The translations under genes and the position numbers were made by a program. A model generated the notes under the pieces. It had not been told where the DNA came from, did not search any database, and saw nothing but the letters and a program-made list of their open reading frames with translations. A stretch of DNA of 30,637 nucleotides from DATKZH01 sp035528065 (GTDB taxonomy: Bacteria > Planctomycetota > Planctomycetia > Pirellulales > Thermoguttaceae): NCBI GenBank assembly GCA_035528065.1, contig DATKZH010000655.1, forward strand, positions 1 to 30,637, in the 5' to 3' direction. Shown in pieces: positions 1-8,829 of the stretch (the first letter of the stretch is position 1; each line of letters begins with the position of its first letter).

Positions 1-72
1 CTGCTTTTCCAGCTCTGCCACACGGTCGGCCAACCGCGCACAGTTTCTACAAGGCCCACGTCGCGTACTCAT
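1..72 (-). CDS. 5' end of a gene cut by the window edge; possibly an IS66-type transposase
   Basis: An ATG on the minus strand opens a 24-codon frame that runs off the left edge. The peptide begins MSTRRGPCRNCARLADRV and continues AELEKQ. It has a CxxC pair at residues 8 and 11 followed by a heptad-like Leu/Val pattern, suggesting a short zinc-binding start leading into a coiled coil. N-termini of this kind (cysteine pair, then R-V-A-E-L-E) occur in IS66-family transposases, but also in other small coiled-coil proteins, so the family name is a guess. The ribosome site is weak (GGGGTAG well upstream). Only sequence left of the window can settle the identity. Confidence 0.4.
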   Translation of the reverse strand, partial: MSTRRGPCRNCARLADRVAELEKQ

Positions 73-103
73 GACGCGACAATCTACCCCATAACCCGGA
101 AAC

Positions 104-2329
104 TCACCTATAGCAGTTCACCGCACCGTGAACGGCGACAATCTCCTCGAGCAGAGCCATTGCCTGCGCGTGATCTGGCCGAATACCGAGGGACTGCTGC
201 ACTTCTCGGAGGGCTTCTCGGTATCGGTAGGGTCGCTGCGCGTCCGTCAATTCCCGGGCGGCCTCAAGATGCGTCTGGATGAGTCGGTCGTCGCGCTTGG
301 CGAGAGCGCTTTCGCGCAACTGTTTCGCTTGTGCGTTCAGCGCATCCAGTTCCAACGCCTTCTCGAACGCTTCCACGGCTCTCTCGAAATCCTCGGCTGC
401 CATCGCTTTCTGGCCGGCGGCGATTCGGTCTTGTACGGCCTTCTCAATGGCCTGCCGTTTGAGGCTCGGAGCTTCCGGGTCGTCTGGGCGGACCTCCAGG
501 ATCTTGTCGAACGCTTCTATCGCCCTCTCGTACTCTCCACGCGTGACCGCATCTCTCCCGTCGATCTTGCACTGCTCTACGATCTTGCCGATAGCCTGTT
601 CTTTCAACTTGCCGAGTTCTGGGTCGTTCTTACGTATTTCGAGACCCGTCTCGCAGAACTCGATAGCGCCGGTGAAGTCGCCGCTGCCTATCGCCTTGTC
701 CCCAGCGGTCTTGTACGCGCTACTCACCCCGGCAAGGAGGTCCTCCGCTTCCGGGCCTTCGGAGAGAAAACGCATTTCGAGGGCCGACCTGCGGGCCAGA
801 TCGAACAGCCCCGCCGCCTTGTCGAGGTCGTGGGCTTCCAGGGCGGTGCGTCCGTCGTGCAGATACTGCGAGCATTGAGCGGTCTGAAGGCCTCTTGCCG
901 CCTTCTTGTCCTCCGGGCGAAGTAGCAGCGCTAACTTGAACTCGGCAATCCCAGCGGCAAATTGCCCGTCTTTCATCGCCGCTTGGGCGGCGCTCAAGTG
1001 GACGTTGAACTGGTTCGACTTCTGAAGCCCGTCCGCATACTTGGTAAGGGCCGGGTCAACGCGGGGCAAGCGATCCAGCTCGTCGGCGTGCTTCTGCACG
1101 AGCTGGACGTACACCTCGCCCGCTTCGTCGAGCAGTTCGGGCGTCTCGCGGACGACGCGATTGAGCGTTTCCACGACGCCTGCCAGATCCTCCGACTCCA
1201 GGCGTCCCTTGGCGCACTCCAGCCGCTTCCGGGAGACCGCATTCTGCAGTTCCGCGTTCCGGATCGCGGACATGGTGAGCAAGTCGTCGGCCAGGTCGTA
1301 TTTGCCGGCCTTCACGTACGAATCTGCGCTCTTGAGCAAGCCGGCCGACAGGGCCTCCTTGAGCGATGGCTCCTGTTGAATCCACGCCGCCACCAAGTTG
1401 AGGCGCAGTTGAAGCTCGTTCCGGTCTGCGTCCTGCTCGGGCAGGAGTACCGCGGCGACGACTTCGCCGCCCAGCTCCGGGTCCCAATCCAAGATCTGCC
1501 GGACGAACTTGATGACCGGCTCGCCAGCCAGCTCCCGCGACCAAGTGAAGATCGCGCCCCGAGCGGCGTCGGGGTCGTGAGGCTCTGGTCGCTTCGACCG
1601 ACAGTACTCCTTCAGCTTGCCGGCAAGCTCTTCGGCCAGGACCCTCGCATCGACAAGCTCCAGTTCTCCGAGCAACTCCGCGATCGCGAGGCTTCGGGGC
1701 ATCAGGTCTGCCGCGTCGTGGGGGACATCGGCCAAGATGCCGGCGAAATCGGAGGCGGCCCGGGGCCGCGATTTCGCATCGGTCTCCAGCACGTCCTCCA
1801 GCCGCCTCTGCGCTCGTCGAAGCGCCCGGGTCTCTGAGACCTCGTCCTCGCCGGCGTACTCCCGAATTTCCGCCAAGGCGTAAAGGTAGCCCGCTTCCCG
1901 GCCGTGAAAGAAATCGTCTTCTCGGGGGCGCATGAGTCGCGCCGCCTCGGAGTAGTCGCCTTCGGCGATCATTCCCCTCGCCCGGCGAACGGCCAATAGC
2001 CCGGGAACATAGTAGTACGTCCCCGCGCCGAGGGCGATCAGACAGACCACGGCGCAGAGACGGCCCAGCAGCCGGGAGCGCCGGCGGGGCTTCGCCGGTT
2101 GGGCTTGGGTGACCGGCTGCGCCGACGGCGTTTGGGTAGGTCGGATCGTGCTGGCAAACGGCTCGACTTGCGCCAGGGGGAGCCACTGGGGCATGCCTTC
2201 CCGCCAGCAGAGCGTCTTCCCAGAAATCCGGTCGGTTTGTAACGACTGAACTATTTGAGTCGATGTAAAAGGACCCAGTGTTTGGCTGCCTTCTCCCGGG
2301 AGGTACCATACGGCCTTCGCGGTACTCAT
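104..2329 (-). CDS. GYF-domain membrane protein with TPR repeats
   Basis: A 741-residue protein, probably anchored in the cytoplasmic membrane. Residues 1-60 match the bacterial GYF_2 type (WYLPGEG, LGPF, then WREGMPQWLPL), a domain thought to bind proline-rich or other short peptides. Residues 61-87 are Pro/Gln/Arg-rich. Residues 88-112 form one transmembrane helix. The rest is helical with TPR-like units; clear ones lie in the last third (FERAVEAFEKALELDALN and YERAIEAFDKILEVRPDD), where units repeat at about 34-residue spacing. The start has a GGAGG eight bases upstream. The gene lies 84 bp after the zinc-ribbon membrane protein and is probably co-transcribed with it. That neighbour carries a VPPP-rich linker, a plausible but untested ligand for the GYF domain. 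No enzyme motif is visible, so the exact role is unknown. Confidence 0.85.
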   Translation of the reverse strand: MSTAKAVWYLPGEGSQTLGPFTSTQIVQSLQTDRISGKTLCWREGMPQWLPLAQVEPFASTIRPTQTPSAQPVTQAQPAKPRRRSRLLGRLCAVVCLIALGAGTYYYVPGLLAVRRARGMIAEGDYSEAARLMRPREDDFFHGREAGYLYALAEIREYAGEDEVSETRALRRAQRRLEDVLETDAKSRPRAASDFAGILADVPHDAADLMPRSLAIAELLGELELVDARVLAEELAGKLKEYCRSKRPEPHDPDAARGAIFTWSRELAGEPVIKFVRQILDWDPELGGEVVAAVLLPEQDADRNELQLRLNLVAAWIQQEPSLKEALSAGLLKSADSYVKAGKYDLADDLLTMSAIRNAELQNAVSRKRLECAKGRLESEDLAGVVETLNRVVRETPELLDEAGEVYVQLVQKHADELDRLPRVDPALTKYADGLQKSNQFNVHLSAAQAAMKDGQFAAGIAEFKLALLLRPEDKKAARGLQTAQCSQYLHDGRTALEAHDLDKAAGLFDLARRSALEMRFLSEGPEAEDLLAGVSSAYKTAGDKAIGSGDFTGAIEFCETGLEIRKNDPELGKLKEQAIGKIVEQCKIDGRDAVTRGEYERAIEAFDKILEVRPDDPEAPSLKRQAIEKAVQDRIAAGQKAMAAEDFERAVEAFEKALELDALNAQAKQLRESALAKRDDRLIQTHLEAARELTDAQRPYRYREALREVQQSLGIRPDHAQAMALLEEIVAVHGAVNCYR

Positions 2330-2413
2330 CGACGTGCCTCCACGTGCGCAAGTCTCAAAGGAGATTGCCGAATCGACCCAATCGCTGCCTGGAAGCCAAA
2401 GGGCTGCCGCCGG

Positions 2414-4264
2414 CTATTTATCCGACGTCCGCTCCATCAAGTCCTCGATGTCTGCGACTTTCCAGCTTCCGCGCGCCCGAAGCACGTTTCCGCTGGGGGA
2501 CGTCTTCAACTTCCTGAGCATCTCGAGGGCGTCTTCCCACGCCTCCCGTTGCTCATCTGGCATACGCTGCTCTCCAATCGCGTCCTCGAGACTGTCGATC
2601 AGATCGGGAAAGTCCTTTTCGAATCGTTCCGCGTCGCGCTCCCTGCGAAAGATGAGGGCACCGTCGAGGTCCAGCGACGAGCCGACGGACATGCCGATGC
2701 CGAACCCCTCCATCCCCGAGAGGATGTCCAAGGCTTCCTTGAGCGAACCCGGAGGGACTGGAAGCAGATCCCAAATGTCCGGAACGCGCATCGCCACATA
2801 GTGATCCTTCCTGCAAACGCACCGTAACGCAGTTTGGAGTTCATCATCCAGTTCCGCTCTTTCCCGTCGATCGACGCACCTGAGGACGTTCTTCAAGGCA
2901 TCTTCCTTGTCCGACACGGAGTAGGTGCAGGTATCTGTCTTGGCTGCCCAGTAGCGATTGGGTCCGTCGCGAAAACCCGCGAAGTCGATCCCCTTGTAGT
3001 CGGACATCTTGACCTCCTCAGCCGTCTCCGGCAGGAAGTCCTCAAGCGACAGATCTTCCCCGGTGCGCACGATCCCTACGCTTGAGAAGTCCCCCAGCGT
3101 TACGATGAACACGTCTTCGACGTCGTCGGGATCCAGAGTGCCGGGCAGCGAGCCCCGACCAGCCGGCGTCATCTCCTCGAAGTCCGCGTACAGGTCGGTA
3201 TCTCGCAGCCGGTCCAAGTTGATGTAGCTGAGGCCGCGGACCTTGTCGGGGATGTAATAGCGGTATCGCCGCGGCACGTCGCCGCCGGTGAGAAACGCGG
3301 CCGCCAGGGTCCACAGCAGATAGACGACGAGGATGGCGGCGACCGCGCCAACGGCGAGCTTCAGCGGCCTGGCGAACGAGCCGAGCCGGGGCATCTTCCC
3401 TTCCAGGATCGGGCCGACCTCCGCTTCCAGAGCTGCCAGCTCGTCGCTCTTGGCGGAAAGCGAGGCGCGGAGTTGGTCGATGCCGCTGTAATGGGCCGCC
3501 GCCTCGGGTATCTCTGGCCGGGCCGCCTCGGCCTTGCGGCCGATCTGGATCATCACTTCGCGCTGGCGGGCCTGATGTTGGGCGATCTCTCGCTTGAGCT
3601 CCTTGAGGACCGAGCCGCTGCCCGGCGTGTTCTGGAGCGAGTCTCGCGTCATCTGTTTCTGTCCGAGGATTTCCTGGACCTGCGCGAGTTCCGCGATCTG
3701 GGTGTCGATGTCCACCTCCGGAGGGCGATGCTGCAATGTCAGAGTTCCCAGCGTTTCGCACTTCTCGTCGATGGCGGTGTGCAGGTTCTTGACGTCGTGT
3801 TTGAGCTTCAGTGCCCGCGCGCGCTTCTTGACGGCAGCCCAGCCGGTCTTGAACTTCTGCCCAATCTCCGAACTTGCGGGCGCCGATCTCTTCTGGTATC
3901 CGGCCAACACGTCTTGCGCCTTATCGGCTTCCACAACTCCGGCCTCCGGCACGGGAGGCGGTACGGGAGGCGGTACGGGAGGCGGTGGTGCGGGAGGTGC
4001 TTCCATCGGTTCAGGCCTAGCGGAGCCGGCTACCGCGACGACGAACTGGTGCCCACAATCGTTGCATTGAATCATCTTGCCTTGCACGGATCGTGGAGCC
4101 GAGTGAACCGTGCTGCATTTCGGACACTTGATGGTCGCCCTGTCCAGCTTGGACTCGCTGGCTGTGAATGTGAAACCGCAGCTCTGACATCGAACTTTCT
4201 TGCCCAGCACGCTCTCCTCGGCTGGATGAGATTTGGCACAGTTCGGACAGACTATCTCGATCAT
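2414..4264 (-). CDS. Double zinc-ribbon, coiled-coil, single-TM protein of unknown function
   Basis: A 616-residue protein. Two zinc ribbons open it: C6/C9/C26/C29 and C47/C50/C67/C70, both CPxC...CxxC and of the type common at the N-termini of planctomycete proteins. A Pro-rich linker follows (about residues 89-105), made of VPPP repeats and encoded by short tandem repeats near 3957-3995. A charged helical region (about 140-300) looks like coiled coil. A transmembrane helix lies near 303-327, and a 290-residue C-terminal domain follows that I do not recognise. The start is supported by AGAAGGAC seven bases upstream. The gene is followed after 84 bp by the GYF/TPR gene in the same direction, so the two likely form an operon. 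Cytoplasmic zinc ribbons with an exported C-terminal domain is the likely topology, but this is inference. Confidence 0.85.
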   Translation of the reverse strand: MIEIVCPNCAKSHPAEESVLGKKVRCQSCGFTFTASESKLDRATIKCPKCSTVHSAPRSVQGKMIQCNDCGHQFVVAVAGSARPEPMEAPPAPPPPVPPPVPPPVPEAGVVEADKAQDVLAGYQKRSAPASSEIGQKFKTGWAAVKKRARALKLKHDVKNLHTAIDEKCETLGTLTLQHRPPEVDIDTQIAELAQVQEILGQKQMTRDSLQNTPGSGSVLKELKREIAQHQARQREVMIQIGRKAEAARPEIPEAAAHYSGIDQLRASLSAKSDELAALEAEVGPILEGKMPRLGSFARPLKLAVGAVAAILVVYLLWTLAAAFLTGGDVPRRYRYYIPDKVRGLSYINLDRLRDTDLYADFEEMTPAGRGSLPGTLDPDDVEDVFIVTLGDFSSVGIVRTGEDLSLEDFLPETAEEVKMSDYKGIDFAGFRDGPNRYWAAKTDTCTYSVSDKEDALKNVLRCVDRRERAELDDELQTALRCVCRKDHYVAMRVPDIWDLLPVPPGSLKEALDILSGMEGFGIGMSVGSSLDLDGALIFRRERDAERFEKDFPDLIDSLEDAIGEQRMPDEQREAWEDALEMLRKLKTSPSGNVLRARGSWKVADIEDLMERTSDK

Positions 4265-4709
4265 TTTCGAGTCCTTCTCTTACATGAGGAATTCATGTCA
4301 GCAGTCATTCCACCGAACCTTCCTATTGCGCAAGTTGGCCACTACGCGCCCGCGTCCTGATGAGTGCGAGAATTTGACCGCTCCTGAGTGGTGTGCGCGA
4401 GCGTTGAGTTCCCGGCCTGATACGGCAAGAACAATGGAAACCTGCGGAGACAGTCCGCCGGCGCCTCGTACCGACGGCCCCTGTGTCGCGACCGTCAGAC
4501 TGAGATTGTACAGCCTCTGGGTAAGGTTGGAAACCTCTCGGGGTCAAACCGACGGCCCGAGAGCCTCTTTGCCTCCCCTTCCGGCGCAGCCAACCGATCA
4601 CCTCGAGGGCCGACCGGCGTCCCCCTCTCTGGAGGCAACAACAAGTGGCCAATCAAAGGCGATTTGGGCCTTCTGCCTGGGGCGTGCTAGCAGGGGGCTT
4701 TCGTTAAGG

Positions 4710-4769
4710 CGTTTGGTGCCCTAGCGAATTCGCATGCACTGAAGCACTTGCGAATGCAGCACCCAAACG
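4710..4769. repeat. Nested inverted repeat (60 nt)
   Basis: The outer arms are CGTTTGGTGC (4710-4719) and GCACCCAAACG (4759-4769), complementary with one bulged base. The inner arms ATTCGCA (4728-4734) and TGCGAAT (4749-4755) pair perfectly over a 14-nt loop. There is no T-run on either side, so this is not a classic intrinsic terminator. It lies about 115 bp past the stop of the beta-propeller gene and could help end that transcript or be a protein-binding or mobile palindrome. Confidence 0.55.
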
Positions 4770-4776
4770 TACTATA

Positions 4777-4794
4777 TCTCGGCACGATCCGAGA
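4777..4794. terminator. Short hairpin downstream of the beta-propeller gene
   Basis: TCTCGG (4777-4782) and CCGAGA (4789-4794) form a 6-bp stem over a 6-nt loop. In the minus direction it lies about 90 bp after the stop at 4885 and is followed by ATATAG, not a real U-tract. It may be a weak terminator together with the larger hairpin next to it. Confidence 0.3.
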
Positions 4795-4884
4795 AATAGT
4801 GGCGTCGTGAAAAAAATGCGACAACGGCGCACGCGTTGACTCCGCGCCGTCTTGCCGATGACGTTAAGAAATGCTGACGGCTCG

Positions 4885-6150
4885 TCACTCGCCACTCGTC
4901 ACTCGCTGGCTTTTCCCGCCAATTGCCATCAGGTGCGAGGCCGTGCGGAGGTACATCACGCCGTCGGCGATGGCGGGGGTGCTGTTCGAGCGTTCTTCGA
5001 GGTCGATGCGGGCGAGCTCTTGGAACGCCCTGGCGGCGGCCAGGACGACCATCTCGCCCTCGCGCGAGATGCAGTAGAGGCGATCGCCCACCCGGACCGG
5101 GGAGCCGAAGTAGTCGCCGCCGATCCGCTCCCGCCAGACGATTTCGCCGGTGGGGGCATCCAGACAAGTGACGACGCCCCGGTCGAACCAGGCGAATAGG
5201 AGATCGCCATGCGCCACCGGCGTGCACACGTACGGCAGCGATCCCTTGACCTCGTAGGCGATTTCTGACGCGGCGCCGGTGGCCGGGTTGCCCGGCCGCA
5301 CGGCGAACATCTGCCTGCCCACGCCGCCGGTGCCGCAGCAGCCGAAGATCAGGCCGGCCGCGACCGCCGGCGACCCGACCACGCGGTACTTGAACACGGC
5401 CTGCTCCCAGTTCAGCTTGCCCGTGCGCGGATCGAGGCTGCTGATCCCGTGGCCCCAACTGCTGAGGATCAACTGCGGCGGCCCCGTCTCGGGCTGGTAG
5501 AGGCAGGGGGTCGCGAAGGCCGCCTTGGCCGTGCGTCGCTCGGCCTGCCATCGAATCTCGCCGGTCGTCCGGTCCAATGCCACGACGGAGCTCTCGCCGT
5601 CCTGCTCGTCGGGGAGGATGAGCAAGTCGTCGAACAACATGGGCGACGCCCCAAATCCATGTTGGGACTCGAATGGCCCCAGGTCGCGGCGCCACACTTC
5701 ACGCCCTTCCGCCTGGGTGAGTGCCATGGCCGTATACTTTTCGGGCGTGGCGAAACTGTAGTAGACGTGCTCGGCGTCCGAGGCCGGCGTCGACGAGGCG
5801 TAGCAGTTGAACCGGTGCTTGGGGTGGGTGGTCGACGGGAAGTCCCGTTGCCAGATCAATCCTCCGTCCGAGGTCCGTAGACAACGGATCACCTGCGTGG
5901 CGTCTTCCTCCTCGGCGGAGGTGACGAACACCCGATCGCCCCATACGACCGGCGACGAGTAGCCGATCCCCGCCAGCTCGACTCTCCAGTGGTAGTCCTC
6001 GGTCGTCCAGCGGACCGGGATGGTGGTTGCCTCGCTGACGCCGGCGCCGTTCGGTCCGCGGAACCGGGGCCAGTTCTGGCCAAACGCCAGGCCGGTGAAC
6101 GTCAGTGCCAAGCCAAACACCACGGGCAGAACGGAGCGGCGGTACATCAT
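4885..6150 (-). CDS. Secreted PQQ-like (BamB/WD-type) beta-propeller protein
   Basis: A 421-residue exported protein. It begins MMYRRSVLPVVFGLALTF and a probable signal peptide ends near LAFG-QNWP. The frame stays open far upstream, but AAGAAGG about 8 nt before 6150 fixes the start at 6150 (or the next ATG at 6147). The body shows repeating blades of the PQQ-like repeat type: NWPRFRGPNGAGVS, then several units shaped like ALDRTTGEIRWQ, SLDPRTGKLNWE and CLDAPTGEIVWR, spaced as in seven- or eight-bladed propellers. Planctomycetes have many such proteins, annotated as outer membrane assembly factor BamB-like or PQQ-binding. No dehydrogenase active-site residues were seen, so enzymatic activity is not claimed. 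It is divergently oriented from prc with a 460-bp gap. The C-terminal KSQRVTSGE is encoded by low-complexity CACTCG repeats and may be a read-out of intergenic repeat. Confidence 0.85.
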   Translation of the reverse strand: MMYRRSVLPVVFGLALTFTGLAFGQNWPRFRGPNGAGVSEATTIPVRWTTEDYHWRVELAGIGYSSPVVWGDRVFVTSAEEEDATQVIRCLRTSDGGLIWQRDFPSTTHPKHRFNCYASSTPASDAEHVYYSFATPEKYTAMALTQAEGREVWRRDLGPFESQHGFGASPMLFDDLLILPDEQDGESSVVALDRTTGEIRWQAERRTAKAAFATPCLYQPETGPPQLILSSWGHGISSLDPRTGKLNWEQAVFKYRVVGSPAVAAGLIFGCCGTGGVGRQMFAVRPGNPATGAASEIAYEVKGSLPYVCTPVAHGDLLFAWFDRGVVTCLDAPTGEIVWRERIGGDYFGSPVRVGDRLYCISREGEMVVLAAARAFQELARIDLEERSNSTPAIADGVMYLRTASHLMAIGGKSQRVTSGE

Positions 6151-6610
6151 AGTGGGCATCCTTCTTGCGGGACCGTTGGGCGGTAATTGGAGGGGGCCGT
6201 GCCCGGGCGTGCGGCCACTTCTTCTCTCGGGCTCTCCCCCGCCTGCGAGGCAGAGGGAGTCGACTTGCCAGAATCGTACCTTGCCAGGTGTCCCGGGGAA
6301 AGGTGGCAGGACGTATGTCCCGCTGGATGGGGGAAAGACGACGCAGAATCCTTGCCCTGTCGTGTCCCTTACTGCGTTTTCTTCCGGCGACGTATCCGGG
6401 CGATGGCAGAGCCTGCACAACCTCAGTGGCCGTGGAAACGCCTTTCCCTCCCGGGTGCCATTCGGCCCCTTCATCGCAGGGTTGATGCCTCCCCGGGCCT
6501 CGGGCTGTGACCTTGTTCCGAGGGGCCGTTCCAGGTACCATAACGGGAAACCTTGACGACTGTGGAACTTAGGCATTTGTTTGAAGTTCAATACTTTTGA
6601 GGGACATCGA
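6151..6610. other. 460-bp divergent intergenic region
   Basis: This separates the minus-strand beta-propeller gene from plus-strand prc and must hold both promoters. No clear sigma70 pair was found; TTGACG at 6553 has no good partner 16-18 bp downstream. A GC-rich near-palindrome (GGCCG at 6195-6199, GCCCGGGC core, CGGCC at 6212-6216) lies in the leader of the beta-propeller gene. Open frames crossing this region lack ribosome sites and similarity, and I regard them as spurious. Confidence 0.5.
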
Positions 6611-8737
6611 ATGGCTCGTTCGGGTGTATTGGCAGAGCGTCTTCGTTTGGTGTCAGCGTTGGTGGTGTTCTCGGTGGCCTGGAGCCTTTGCGCACCGGCG
6701 TTTGCCGACCCCCAGCCGCCAACGGCCCAGGATCGTCGCATCGCGCAGATCGTCACCAAGCTGCTCGAGAGAGACCATCTCACCGAGCACCCGCTGGATG
6801 ACGAGATCTCGGAGCGGTGCTTGACGACTTTTCTGAAGAGCCTCGACCCCTGGAAGCTCTACTTCTACCAATCCGACGTGGACCGGTTCATGTCGCGGAG
6901 GCACGAGCTGGACGACTTGGCCAGGAGTCGCCGGTTCGACGAGTTCCTCGGCTTCGCCTACCAGGTCTTCGGGACCCTGATGGAGCGGATCGACCAGCGG
7001 GCCCAAATGGTCGAGGAGCTTGTGGCAATGGACCATGATTTCACCGTCGACGAGGAGATCGTTCGCGATCCCGATCTGGTGCGCTATCCCCAGAACGAGG
7101 ACGAGGCCCGCGAGAGATGGCGGAAGCTGATCAAGTACGATCTGTTGACGCTGAAGCTCGAAGGGATCGAAGGCGAAGAGGCCGTCACGAAGCTGCGCAG
7201 TCGATATCAGAGCCGTTTCCGCCGGGCGCACCAGACCGACCGGGAAGAGCTGTTGGAGATCTACCTGACGGCGATGACCACGGCCTTCGATCCGCATACG
7301 GCTTACATGTCGCCCGACACGCTGGAGAACTTCAACATCGTGATGCGGCTCCAGTTGGAGGGCATTGGCGCTGCGTTGCAGTCGGTCGACGGGGAGACGG
7401 TGGTCAAGGAGATTATTCCGGGCGGGGCGGCCGACAAGAACGGACGGCTGAAGGTCAAGGACCGGATCGTGGGGGTCGGGGAGGGTGAGCAGGGCGAAAT
7501 CGAAGACGTGGTGAACATGAAGCTGAAGAACGTGGTCAAGAGGATCCGGGGGGCACGAGGCACGATCGTGCGCCTGGAAGTCGTCTCGGACGACAGCCCC
7601 GAGCGGAAGACCATCCAGATCAAACGGGACAAGATCGAGCTCAAGGACAGCGAGGCCCGCGGTAAGGTCTTCGAGGAAGGCCGGAAGCCCGACGGCGAGC
7701 CGTACAAGATCGGCGTGATCGACCTGCCCAGCTTCTACATGGACATGTCCGGGGCGAGCCGGGGCGTCCCCAACTACAAGAGCAGCACCGTGGACGTGGA
7801 AAAGATCGTCAGGGACTTCCGCGCCAAGGGCGTCGACGCGATCGTCCTCGATCTGCGCCAAAACGGCGGCGGGTCGCTGACCGAGGCGGTCAACCTCACC
7901 GGGCTCTTCGTCGAGGAGGAGGGAGTCGTTGTTCAGGTGAAGGGGGCGGGACGTCAAGAAGTCTATAGCGCTCCCCCGCGGGCGAAATCGCTCCGGGAAC
8001 TGGAGGACCGCTACCACAGCAAGTTCGTGCTCGATCCCGAAGGGTGCTGGTCGGGCCCCCTCGTGGTTCTGACGAGCAAGTTCAGTGCCAGTGCCAGTGA
8101 GATCCTGGCCGGCGCGATCCAGGACTACCGCCGTGGGCTGATCGTGGGCGATCGCGCAACCCACGGAAAAGGGACCGTGCAAAGCCTGGTGGATCTGGGA
8201 AGGCAGATCTTCGATCTTCCCAACGTACGGGACGAATACGGGGCACTCAAGATCACCCAGCAGCGGTTCTACCGCCCCAGCGGCGCCAGCACCCAGAATC
8301 GCGGCGTGTTGGCCGACGTGGAGCTGCCCTCGCTCACCACGCATCTCGACGTGGCCGAGGCCGACCTCGACTACCCCGTCGCGTTCCACCAAGTCCGGCC
8401 GCTGGAATTCAAGAAGCTCGATCGTGTCGACGAGACGATCTCCGATCGGCTCAGCTATCTCTCCAGTCAACGCCGCCAGGAATCGGAGGATTTCCAGGAG
8501 GTGCTCCAAGACATCGATCGATATCTGGAGCGTAAGGAACGGAAGACCGTCACGCTCAACGAGGCGAAGTTCATGGCGGAAATGGAGGACCTCAACGCCG
8601 ACAAGGAGGAGAAAGAGACGATCGAGCAGATGAGCGATCCCAGCGACAATGGGATCGAGCGAAACTACTACCTGGACGAAGCGCTGGCCATCACCGCCGA
8701 CTACTTGAAGCTGATGAACGACATGCCGGCAAACTGA
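6611..8737 (+). CDS. prc: Tail-specific (C-terminal processing) protease Prc, S41 family
   Basis: A 708-residue periplasmic serine protease, close to the length of E. coli Prc (682). The start at 6611 has GAGGGAC 7 nt upstream; an in-frame ATG at 6581 lacks one. A signal peptide (MARSGVLAERLRLVSALVVF, cleavage after APAFA) is followed by the helical N-terminal domain of this subfamily. A PDZ domain lies at about 247-335 (LEGIGAALQS) and the S41 protease core at about 365-560. The catalytic pair is Ser494 in FSASASE and Lys520 in THGKGTVQ, by alignment to E. coli S430/K455. The C-terminal helical domain (about 565-690) is the DUF3340 type found in long Prc proteins. Family members degrade or trim proteins from the C-terminus in the periplasm. 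The gene stands alone and converges on proS. Confidence 0.95.
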   Translation: MARSGVLAERLRLVSALVVFSVAWSLCAPAFADPQPPTAQDRRIAQIVTKLLERDHLTEHPLDDEISERCLTTFLKSLDPWKLYFYQSDVDRFMSRRHELDDLARSRRFDEFLGFAYQVFGTLMERIDQRAQMVEELVAMDHDFTVDEEIVRDPDLVRYPQNEDEARERWRKLIKYDLLTLKLEGIEGEEAVTKLRSRYQSRFRRAHQTDREELLEIYLTAMTTAFDPHTAYMSPDTLENFNIVMRLQLEGIGAALQSVDGETVVKEIIPGGAADKNGRLKVKDRIVGVGEGEQGEIEDVVNMKLKNVVKRIRGARGTIVRLEVVSDDSPERKTIQIKRDKIELKDSEARGKVFEEGRKPDGEPYKIGVIDLPSFYMDMSGASRGVPNYKSSTVDVEKIVRDFRAKGVDAIVLDLRQNGGGSLTEAVNLTGLFVEEEGVVVQVKGAGRQEVYSAPPRAKSLRELEDRYHSKFVLDPEGCWSGPLVVLTSKFSASASEILAGAIQDYRRGLIVGDRATHGKGTVQSLVDLGRQIFDLPNVRDEYGALKITQQRFYRPSGASTQNRGVLADVELPSLTTHLDVAEADLDYPVAFHQVRPLEFKKLDRVDETISDRLSYLSSQRRQESEDFQEVLQDIDRYLERKERKTVTLNEAKFMAEMEDLNADKEEKETIEQMSDPSDNGIERNYYLDEALAITADYLKLMNDMPAN

Positions 8738-8751
8738 CAGAGTGACACGGT

Positions 8752-8778
8752 GACAGGGTGACGTGTCGTCACCCTGTC
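8752..8778. terminator. Bidirectional hairpin between prc and proS
   Basis: A perfect 11-bp inverted repeat, GACAGGGTGAC / GTCACCCTGTC, with loop GTGTC, begins 15 nt after the prc stop and lies 52 nt past the proS stop. It is GC-rich and has no long T-run on either side. Its place between converging genes makes shared termination the likely role. The sequence around it is built from TGACA/GGTGACA units, so it may have arisen from a simple repeat. Confidence 0.6.
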
Positions 8779-8829
8779 TCACCCCCTTACCCTTCTTTCG
8801 CGCTCCAATCCTCTTGCACGGCATCCTCC

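Larger units (their letters stand above)
4265..4884. other. 620-bp gap between minus-strand genes
   Basis: No convincing gene is visible. The short frames here lack ribosome sites and family resemblance. The left end presumably holds the promoter of the zinc-ribbon gene, but I find no good -35/-10 pair. The right half holds two inverted repeats (4710-4769 and 4777-4794), listed separately. At 4880-4906 the last codons and stop of the beta-propeller gene run into a low-complexity string of CACTCG units. Confidence 0.6.

Noticed and set aside
4880..4910. CACTCG-rich string as a CRISPR or satellite
   Set aside because: Only about three 7-bp units with no spacers; this is simple low-complexity sequence overlapping the end of a gene.
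6553..6600. TTGACG at 6553 as the prc promoter -35
   Set aside because: No acceptable -10 lies 15-19 bp downstream; the AATACT-like sequence near 6590 is too far away.
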